In this document: positions 58,113 through 64,000 of the stretch, piece by piece
Position numbering within the stretch: the stretch's first letter is position 1
How the letters are laid out: each line of letters opens with the position of its first letter
The notes under the pieces: generated by a model
The model's input: the letters and a program-made list of their open reading frames with translations, nothing else
Database searches by the model: none
Told to the model about the DNA's origin: nothing
Translations under genes and position numbers: made by a program
Assembly (NCBI RefSeq): GCF_001535545.1
Contig: NZ_CP014141.1
Location: 558,001-622,000 of the forward strand
Length of the DNA stretch: 64,000 nt
Direction: 5' to 3'
DNA from: Thermus parvatiensis
GTDB taxonomy: Bacteria > Deinococcota > Deinococci > Deinococcales > Thermaceae

Positions 58113-58667
58113 CTAGGCTACGCCTTCCTTTAAGAGGCGGATAAAGGCCTTGAGGACGGCGGGGTTGTCGGGCCATGCCCGGCCCGTGACCAGGTTGCCG
58201 TCCACCACAGGGGCGTCGTCCACAAAGGTGCCGCCCGCGATTTCTACGTCGGGTTTGAGCACGCCGTAGGCCGCCAGGCGGCGCCCCTTCACCACCCCGG
58301 CGGCGGTGAGAACCAAAGGGCCGTGGCAGAGGGTACCCACGGGTTTGTTGGCTTGGAAGAAGTGACGGACGATTTCCAGGGCTTTGGGCTCCGTGCGGAT
58401 CCACTCCGGAGCGCGTCCGCCCGGGATGTAGAGGCCTTGGTAGGCCTCGGGGTCTACCTCTGCAAAGCTGAGGTCTGCTTGCAGGCGGTAGCCCAGCTTT
58501 TCTGTGTAGGTTTCCATAAAGGGTTCAAAGTCATGGACCACCGTTTGAATGACCTTCTTCCGGGGCGCGGCCACGTGGACGGTGAACCCCTCTTCTTGAA
58601 GCCTTTGGAGGGGGTAGAAGGTTTCTAAGGCTTCTGCGGCGTCTCCAGCGAGGATCAGGATCTTCAT
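58113..58667 (-). CDS. DJ-1/PfpI-family protein, 184 aa
   Basis: A Rossmann-like class I amidotransferase fold with the nucleophile elbow in VGTLCHGPLVLTAAGVV and GLYIPGGRAPEW upstream. Members act as intracellular peptidases, chaperones or deglycases; the exact role here is not clear. Codons between about 58430 and 58680 use many A/T third bases, unlike neighbouring genes, which hints at acquisition from another source. GGAGGTAGGC precedes ATG 58667. Confidence 0.85.
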   Translation of the reverse strand: MKILILAGDAAEALETFYPLQRLQEEGFTVHVAAPRKKVIQTVVHDFEPFMETYTEKLGYRLQADLSFAEVDPEAYQGLYIPGGRAPEWIRTEPKALEIVRHFFQANKPVGTLCHGPLVLTAAGVVKGRRLAAYGVLKPDVEIAGGTFVDDAPVVDGNLVTGRAWPDNPAVLKAFIRLLKEGVA

Positions 58668-58750
58668 GCCTACCTCCTTCCGGCTCTTCAGAGCCTGCTT
58701 TTATCTTAGCTTTTCCCGGGCCCACCTATTGGGGTCGCGATTACCTTGCC

Positions 58751-60019
58751 TCAGGGCGTGAGCCGGTGCCGGTCCCGGGGGAAGGCCCGGGCGTAGCGCA
58801 CGTTGGGGAGGCCCAAAAGCTTCTGGGTGAGGCGCTCGGCCCCGATGGCGAACCCCCCGTGGGGAGGCATGCCGTACTTGAAGACCTCCAAGTACCCCTG
58901 GAAGGCCTCGGGGTCCATGCCCTTGGCCTTTAGGCTTTCCAAGAGCTCCTCGTAGCGGTGGATGCGCTGCCCCCCCGAGGTGATCTCCAGTCCGCGGAAG
59001 AGCAGGTCAAAGCTCCTCGTGGTGCCGTCCTCCTCGGGGTAGGTGTAGAAGGGGCGGACGGAACGGGGGTAGCGGGTGACGAAGAGCCAGTCCGAGCCCC
59101 AGCGTTCCTTGGCGTACTCTCCGAGGAGGCGTTCCGCCTCCTCGGAGAGGTCCTGGCCCACGGGGTAGCCGAGCTCCTCTTTGAGGATCCTTTTGGCCTC
59201 GGCGTGGGTGAGGCGGGGGATGTCCTGGGGGAAGGAGGGCCACGTGGCCCCCAGGAGGCGGATCTCGTTCCCGGCCGTGTTCAGGGCCTCCTCCAGCATC
59301 TCGGCGAGGAGGGCTTCCTCCAGCCGCATCAGGTCCTCCTCGTCCGCGATGAAGCCCATCTCCACGTCCAGGGAGAGGTACTCGTTCAGGTGGCGGCTCG
59401 TGTGGTGCTCCTCCATGCGCCACACCGGGGCCACCTCGTAGACCCGTTCAAAGACCCCCACCATGATTTGCTTGTAAAGTTGGGGGGACTGGGCGAGGTA
59501 GGCCCTTTTTTCAAAGTAGTCCACCCCGAAAAGCCCGCTTCCCCCTTCGGCCCCCGCCCGGACCACCTTGGGGGTGAAGATCTCGGTGAAGTCCTGCCGG
59601 TCTAAATAACGGCGGAAGCCCCGCACTAGGGCGGCCTGGACCTTGAGGGGGGCGCGGGCCTTCTCCCCCCTTAGGGTGACGTAGCGGTACTCCAGGAGGG
59701 TGTCGGGGTTCGCCCGCCACTCTTCTTTGGGGATTTCCACCGGGGTGGGCTCGAGGGCTGGGGAGAGGACCTCTATCTCCCGGGCCTGGACCTCGAGGCC
59801 CCCCGGGGCCTTGGCGTTTGCCACCACCACCCCCCGCACCCGCAGGCTGGACTCCGGAAGGGGTAGCCTCTGCCCCCCAGTCACCACCTGGACCACGCCG
59901 CTTCGGTCCCGGAGGAGGAGGAACTGCACCTTGCCTAAATCCCTCCGCCAGTGGAGAAAGCCTAAAAGCTCTACTTCCTCGCCCACGTGCCGCTTTAGGT
60001 CCTTCACCAGTACGCGCAT
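58751..60019 (-). CDS. aspS: Archaeal-type aspartyl-tRNA synthetase (AspRS2), 422 aa
   Basis: A short N-terminal OB-fold (residues ~1-95) is followed directly by the class II catalytic domain, with motif 2 VYEVAPVWRMEEHHTSRHLN and motif 3 GGFAIGAERLTQKLLG. The bacterial GAD insertion is absent, which defines the archaeal/eukaryal type. Thermus is known to have this second, non-discriminating enzyme, which charges tRNA-Asn with Asp for amidation by GatCAB. GGAGGG precedes ATG 60019. The leader upstream has two mutually exclusive hairpins. Confidence 0.93.
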   Translation of the reverse strand: MRVLVKDLKRHVGEEVELLGFLHWRRDLGKVQFLLLRDRSGVVQVVTGGQRLPLPESSLRVRGVVVANAKAPGGLEVQAREIEVLSPALEPTPVEIPKEEWRANPDTLLEYRYVTLRGEKARAPLKVQAALVRGFRRYLDRQDFTEIFTPKVVRAGAEGGSGLFGVDYFEKRAYLAQSPQLYKQIMVGVFERVYEVAPVWRMEEHHTSRHLNEYLSLDVEMGFIADEEDLMRLEEALLAEMLEEALNTAGNEIRLLGATWPSFPQDIPRLTHAEAKRILKEELGYPVGQDLSEEAERLLGEYAKERWGSDWLFVTRYPRSVRPFYTYPEEDGTTRSFDLLFRGLEITSGGQRIHRYEELLESLKAKGMDPEAFQGYLEVFKYGMPPHGGFAIGAERLTQKLLGLPNVRYARAFPRDRHRLTP

Positions 60020-60039
60020 CCTTCCCTCCTAAGCGTTAG

Positions 60040-60084
60040 CCCCCCGGCCATGGGGGACCGGGGGGGCCAGGTGCACCGCCCCCC
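60040..60084 (-). promoter_or_regulatory. aspS leader with two alternative hairpins
   Basis: In transcript order: G6 (60084-60079), then C7 (60066-60060), then G6 (60045-60040). The C-run with its flanks can pair with either G-run (GGGGGGC with GCCCCCC, or CCCCCCGG with CCGGGGGG), but not both. The second hairpin lies just before the ribosome binding site. Confidence 0.5.
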
Positions 60085-60126
60085 AGCTAGCCGTTGTTGA
60101 GAAGACGCGGGCACATGTTGGGCCTA

Positions 60127-60155
60127 AGTTTAGGGGTTTTCTCCCGGAGGGTCAA
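60127..60155 (-). promoter_or_regulatory. aspS promoter
   Basis: TTGACC (60155 down to 60150), 17-base spacer, TAAACT (60132 down to 60127). It overlaps the 3' end of the upstream 99-codon gene and implies a leader of about 100 bases. Confidence 0.7.
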
Positions 60156-60429
60156 GCCGCTCAAAGGCGAGGACCAAATGGGGGAGCTCCTCGGGGCTTG
60201 CCACGGCGAAGAAGTTCTCCTCCACCTCCCACCGGGCGGCCCACTGCCCCGCCACCCCGGCGAGGGCGAGGGGCCTCGCCTCCTCCTTGAGGAAGCGCTT
60301 GCGCCTCAGGCGGAGGTCGCCCTTTTCCGCGTAGAAGACCTGGTAGACCACCCCGCCCCGCCGCTTCTCCCCGTAGACGCCCCCCTCTATGGGGCTCACC
60401 TCGTAGCCCAGGGCCTTAAGGGCCTCCAT
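60130..60429 (-). CDS. Conserved-looking hypothetical protein, 99 aa
   Basis: A soluble alpha/beta protein (YGEKRRGGVVYQVFYAEKGD, VEENFFAVASPEELPHLVLAF) that I do not recognise. ATG 60429 overlaps the end of the phospholipase-D-like gene by 14 bases, so it is probably translated from the same mRNA. Codon use matches its neighbours. The aspS promoter lies within its last codons. Confidence 0.6.
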   Translation of the reverse strand: MEALKALGYEVSPIEGGVYGEKRRGGVVYQVFYAEKGDLRLRRKRFLKEEARPLALAGVAGQWAARWEVEENFFAVASPEELPHLVLAFERLDPPGENP

Positions 60430-61713
60430 CCAGCACCTCCAGGTTCTCCGGGCCTTCCAGGACGATCTCGTAGTAGCCGGCGTAGAGGACGATCCGCCCC
60501 CTGGCTCGCACCTTCTTGCCCAGGTAACTCTGGGGGAAAGGCTGGGCGAAGAGGCCGTAGCTTCTCGGGAAAACCACCAGCCGGAGGTCGCTTTCCCCCG
60601 GGCCGAACTTGAGGAAGGCCACCGTGCCCCGGTCCTCCACCGCCTGGATCACCCCCTCCACCGTGGCCACGCGGCCGAAGTACCGGGGGGCCTCCTGCCA
60701 GGGGATTACCCCCTCCACCGGGGGGAGGGCGAAGGGGTTTTCCGGAAGGGCCTTTTCCCAGTCCCCCTCCATCACGGAAAGGAGCCTTCTAAAGGCCTCG
60801 GGGGCCTCCCGGGCGGTGAAGCGCACGGCAAGCTCCCGGTTGGCCTGGATGGAGTTGGCGCTCAGGTTGAGGCTTCCCAGAAGGGCCTCTTCGCCGTCCC
60901 GCACCAGGACCTTGGCGTGGACGTAGGGGTCGGGGAGGAAGCGCACCAGGGCTCCCGCCTCCTTGAGCCTCAGGGCCCCCGCGAGGAAGTAGGTGTCCCC
61001 GGGTTCCTTAGGGCTCCCCAGAAGGCGCACCCGCACCCCCCGGCCCAGGGCCTCCTTCAGGGCGGCCTCCACCTCGGGGTCAGCCATGGCCTGGTGCTCC
61101 AGGAAAAGCTCCCTTTGGGCCCCCCGGATGAGGGCGAGGAGGGTTTCCCGGGCGTTCCCCTCCTTCACCCCGCCCAGGACGCGGCTTGGTGCCCAGACGA
61201 GCAGGGCTTGGGAGAGGTCCAGCTTTTCCCCCTCCCAGTCGGCCTCAAAGACCTTGGCGATCTCGGCCACCTGCGCGGGGTCGTCCAGGATGAGGGCGTA
61301 CTCGCGGTTGGCGGCGAAGGAGCTTCCCGTGAGGTTCATGGTGCCCACCCAGGCCCGCTTGCGGTCCACTACCACGCTCTTCTCGTGCACGAAGACGAAG
61401 CGGAAGGGGGTGGTAAGCCGGACCTCCACCCCCTGGTCCTTGAGGGCTTGGTAGACCGAGAGGTCCACCCGCCCCCCGAGGGCTCCCGCTCCAGGAGGAC
61501 CCGCACCCGCACCCCTCGCCTCGCCGCCTCCCCCAGGGCCTCCACCACGTCCATGCGGCTTGGGGTCCAGAGGTACATCTTGACCAGGATCTCCTCCCGG
61601 GCGGAGGCGATGAGGTCCAGGAGGGGCTTGACCCCGTCCTCGGGCTCCACCACGAGGCGGGGCGCCGCCAGGGCCAGGGAGAGGAGCCAGAGCAGAACGA
61701 GGAAACGCCTCAT
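60416..61713 (-). CDS. Secreted phospholipase-D-like nuclease with C-terminal OB-like domain, about 432 aa (frameshift)
   Basis: A signal peptide (MRRFLVLLWLLSLALA) is followed by two HKD half-sites: HEKSVVVDRKRAWVGTMNLT and HAKVLVRDGEEALLGSLNLS, both complete (HxKx4D). The last ~100 residues (VEGVIQAVEDRGTVAFLKFG, VRARGRIVLYAGYYEIVLEG) look like an OB-type beta-barrel, common in nucleic-acid-binding proteins, so a nuclease acting on external DNA fits better than a lipase. The frame breaks at 61472-61477 (C6, needs seven). ATG 61713 overlaps the TatD stop (ATGA). Confidence 0.82.
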
Positions 61714-62465
61714 GGCCAGCCAAAGCATACCCGGGCGTTCCGGTCGGTGAGGGCCTCCGCCTCGGCGAAGGGAAGGCCCCGCGCTTCCGCGAGTTTCTCC
61801 AGGGTAAAGCGCACGTAGTGGGGGCGGTTCCGCTTGCCCCGGAAGGGCTCCGGGGGAAGGAAGGGGGTGTCGGTCTCCACCAGAAGCCTGTCCTCGGGGA
61901 GCCGGGCCGCGGCCTCGCGCAGGGCGGCGTTTTTCCTGTAGGTGAGGGGCCCGGCGAAGCTGAAGTAGGCCCCCACCTCCAGGCCCGCCGCCTCCAGGGC
62001 GGGGTGGCCGGAGAAGGCGTGGAGCACCGCCCGCTTGGGCCTATGGAGAAGGAGCCAGGCGGCGAGGTCCTCCTCGGCCTTGCCGTCCTTGCTCCGCACG
62101 TGGAGGACCAAGGGAAGTCCGAGTTCCTCCGCCAGGGCCGCCTGGAAGTCCAGGGCCTTGAGCTGGGCGGCCTTTGTCTCCGGGGTCCAGTGGTAGTCCA
62201 GGCCCGTCTCCCCGATGGCCCGCACCCGCTCGCTTCGGGCGTAGTGGCGGAGGGCCTCCTCCACCTCGGGGGAGAGGAGGTGGGCGCTCGTGGGGTGGAG
62301 GCCCACTGCGGCGTAGACGTTTCCCTGGGCCAGGCTTAGGGTCTTCTCCCAGCGGCCCGGGTCCACCCCCAGGGTGAGCACGGCCCGAAGCTCGGGGAGG
62401 TGGGCTGTGGCCTCGGCGAGCTCCTCCGGTTCCAGGAAGTCCAGGTGGGCGTGGGTGTCGGTCAC
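61710..62465 (-). CDS. tatD: TatD-family metal-dependent DNase, 251 aa
   Basis: A TIM-barrel amidohydrolase with the metal motifs DTHAHLDF, IGETGLDYHW, LPLVLHVRS, LHAFSG and VETDTPFLPP in order. TatD enzymes are 3'-exonucleases on single-stranded DNA or RNA, involved in DNA repair and degradation. GTG 62465 is the start; TAAAGT on the minus strand lies six bases upstream (leaderless). It is coupled to the PLD-like gene downstream. Confidence 0.9.
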   Translation of the reverse strand: MTDTHAHLDFLEPEELAEATAHLPELRAVLTLGVDPGRWEKTLSLAQGNVYAAVGLHPTSAHLLSPEVEEALRHYARSERVRAIGETGLDYHWTPETKAAQLKALDFQAALAEELGLPLVLHVRSKDGKAEEDLAAWLLLHRPKRAVLHAFSGHPALEAAGLEVGAYFSFAGPLTYRKNAALREAAARLPEDRLLVETDTPFLPPEPFRGKRNRPHYVRFTLEKLAEARGLPFAEAEALTDRNARVCFGWP

Positions 62466-62541
62466 GGGACCACTTTATACCCTTCCGGGTTCCTCCGTCC
62501 GACTGGCCCGGGGAAGCTTCCTAGGGACCTTTTGCCGGGGC

Positions 62542-62569
62542 CCCCACGCTGGCTTGCGCCAGCGTGGGG
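62542..62569 (-). repeat. Palindromic post-stop repeat, copy C
   Basis: Perfect 12-base arms CCCCACGCTGGC and GCCAGCGTGGGG around a four-base loop (TTGC on the plus strand, GCAA in the gene's orientation). It lies five bases past the CoA-transferase stop. Compared with copy B, the stem has a compensated pair change (T-A to C-G) and the loop is reversed. Confidence 0.75.
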
Positions 62570-62574
62570 TGGGA

Positions 62575-63909
62575 TTACGGCCTCCCGCGCTTTTCCTCCG
62601 GCCCCTTCAGGTCCACGCCGGGGTAGCTCCGGGGGAGGAGGCCCCGCTCCCAGGCGCCCTGGAGGAGGGCCTCGCGGAAGTCCGGGTGGGCGATGGCGAT
62701 GAGGGCCTTGGCCCTTTCCCTTAGGGAGCGGCCGAAGAGCTCGGCGATGCCCCACTCGGTCACCACGTAGTGCACGTCGGCCCGGGTGGTGACCACCCCC
62801 GCCCCCGGGCGTAGGTAGGGGACGATGCGGCTATGGCCCTTGGCGGTGGAGGGCAGGGCGATGATGGGCCTGCCTCCCTCGCTCCGCGCCGCCCCCCGGA
62901 TGAAGTCCAGCTGGCCCCCGAAGCCAGAGTAGATGCGGGTGCCGATGGAGTCCGCCACCACCTGGCCCGTGAGGTCCACCTCAATGGCCGAGTTGATGGC
63001 CACCATCTTGCGGTTTTGGGCGATGACGAAGGGGTCGTTCACGTAGTCGGCGGGGTGGAGTTCAAAGAGGGGGTTGTCGTGGACGAAGCGGTAGAGCCTT
63101 TCCGAGCCCAGGACGAAGGTGCCGATGATCTTGCCGGGGTGCAGGGTCTTTTTGGCCCCGGTGATGAGGCCCTTTTCCCAAGCCTCGAGGACCCCGTCTG
63201 AGATCATCTCCGTGTGGATGCCAAGGCCCCGCCGGCCTTCTAGGCTTGCCAAGACCGCGTCGGGGATGGCCCCGATGCCCATCTGCAGGGTGGCCCCGTC
63301 CTCGATGAGGCCCGCCACGTGCTCCCCGATCCTCCGCTCCACCTCGCCAAACCCCTCTCGCTTGAGCTCGGGCAGGGGCCAGTCCAGCTCCACGATGGCG
63401 GTGAAGCGGGAAACGTGGACGAAAGTGTCCCCCAGGGTCCTCGGCATCCTGGGGTTCACCATGGCGATGACGATGGGGGCGGCCTCCATCGCCGCCTTGG
63501 TGGCGATGACCTCCACCCCCAAGGAGCAAAAACCGTGCTCGTCGGGCGGGGAGACCTGGACGATGGCGGCGTCCAAGGGGAGGATGCCCCGCTTGAAGAG
63601 CCAGGGCACCTGGTGGAGCATGACGGGCACGTAGTCGGCCCGGCCCTGGTTCACCGCCTCCCGGTCGGCGGGGCCCACGAAGAGGGAGCGCCTTCGGAAG
63701 TGCCCCTCCATCTCCAAAGAGGCGAAGGGGTCTTCCCCCATCTGCAGGAGGTGGACGAGCTCCACGTTTTCCAGCTCGTCCTTGCGGGCGGCGAGGGCCT
63801 TGAGGAGGGGCGTGGGGGTGGCGGCGTTGCCGGAGACGAAGACCCGCATCCCCGAGCGGATCAGGCCCACGGCGTCCTCGGGGGAGGTGAGCTTCTTGCG
63901 GTAGCTCAT
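62575..63909 (-). CDS. Acetyl-CoA hydrolase/4-hydroxybutyrate CoA-transferase family protein, 444 aa
   Basis: The two-domain CoA-transferase fold is complete: SGNAATPTPLLKALAARKDE at the N-terminus, QVSPPDEHGFCSLG, LQMGIGAIPDAVL and the catalytic-Glu strand AINSAIEVDLTGQV, then IYSGFGGQLDFIRGA. It exchanges CoA between acetyl-CoA and short carboxylic acids (acetate, 4-hydroxybutyrate or succinate); the substrate cannot be read from sequence. ATG 63909 overlaps the stop of the upstream gene. Confidence 0.88.
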   Translation of the reverse strand: MSYRKKLTSPEDAVGLIRSGMRVFVSGNAATPTPLLKALAARKDELENVELVHLLQMGEDPFASLEMEGHFRRRSLFVGPADREAVNQGRADYVPVMLHQVPWLFKRGILPLDAAIVQVSPPDEHGFCSLGVEVIATKAAMEAAPIVIAMVNPRMPRTLGDTFVHVSRFTAIVELDWPLPELKREGFGEVERRIGEHVAGLIEDGATLQMGIGAIPDAVLASLEGRRGLGIHTEMISDGVLEAWEKGLITGAKKTLHPGKIIGTFVLGSERLYRFVHDNPLFELHPADYVNDPFVIAQNRKMVAINSAIEVDLTGQVVADSIGTRIYSGFGGQLDFIRGAARSEGGRPIIALPSTAKGHSRIVPYLRPGAGVVTTRADVHYVVTEWGIAELFGRSLRERAKALIAIAHPDFREALLQGAWERGLLPRSYPGVDLKGPEEKRGRP

Positions 63910-64000
63910 TCTAGGTGGCCTCCTTTCTCGCCGAAAAGAAGGTAGGCCCCCTGGCGGAGCCCGGGGACCTTTAGGGGGTCGTCTTCCACCTGGAGCAAAA
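63906..64000 (-). CDS. 3' end of an unidentified gene
   Basis: About 30 C-terminal residues are visible (LQVEDDPLKVPGLRQGAYLL, then FGEKGGHLE). The TGA overlaps the CoA-transferase ATG, so the two are translationally coupled. Too short to identify. Confidence 0.5.
   Translation of the reverse strand, partial: LLQVEDDPLKVPGLRQGAYLLFGEKGGHLE

Overview
The window is high-GC DNA (about 68-70% by eye) from a Thermus species, almost certainly Thermus thermophilus or a very close relative. The evidence is the gene content: a dnaK-grpE-dnaJ-dafA cluster encoding a DnaJ without a zinc-finger region, a 78-residue DafA, an archaeal-type AspRS, an EF-G-2 paralogue, and several small proteins that I recognise from Thermus structural-genomics work. 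Species identity rests on recall of protein sequences, not on a search.

Layout. 1-4.3 kb: end of a CcsA/HemX-like gene, a small SHOCT-like/DUF2089 operon, a two-component system and a hemolysin-III-like protein. 4.3-13.5 kb: PEP synthase, MoxR ATPase, EF-G-2, a JAMM peptidase, arginase, RDD protein, SppA and an RlmI-type methyltransferase. 13.6-26.9 kb: a proteostasis island with ftsH, the dnaK cluster, a clpB operon (ferritin-like protein, eRF1-like protein, Hsp20, phosphoesterase) and a redox operon (ferritin-like protein, peroxiredoxin, glutaredoxin-like protein, thioredoxin, second Hsp20). 26.9-32.5 kb: a CIRCE-like site followed by a DUF1931 histone-fold gene, PsiE, KhtT/KhtU, two membrane-associated proteases, a CBS protein and a second CPA2 antiporter. 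32.5-37.5 kb: lytic transglycosylase, dnaB carrying a 428-residue intein with an endonuclease domain, and a protoglobin. 37.6-44.6 kb: gltB, two insertion sequences placed side by side just upstream of the gltB promoter, and tRNA-Lys(CTT). 44.6-54.6 kb: a DUF815 ATPase, pyrG, rplM-rpsI, an acyl-CoA synthetase, a phosphoribosyltransferase, a cupin, an ABC exporter with a NEW3 protein, and speH. 54.8-64 kb: sdhCDAB, a DJ-1/PfpI protein, AspRS with a structured leader, a PLD/TatD nuclease cassette and a CoA-transferase.

Sequence quality matters here. At least seventeen positions in otherwise intact genes (dnaK, dnaJ, clpB, dnaB, sdhA, ppsA and others) carry an apparent frameshift, and each is repaired by adding one base, nearly always to a run of four to six G or C. 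This looks like homopolymer under-calling, not gene decay, so these genes are annotated as single CDSs with the shift noted.

Regulation. Many genes have a TANNNT box 6-8 bases before the start codon and no ribosome binding site, which implies leaderless mRNAs. Others have good TTGACA/TATAAT-type promoters (clpB, gltB, tRNA-Lys, aspS, speH). A palindromic hairpin follows the stop codon of three unrelated genes. No CRISPR array, rRNA gene or prophage is visible. No stretch longer than about 300 bases lacks a gene or insertion sequence; the longest is the speH-sdhC divergent region (54574-54866).
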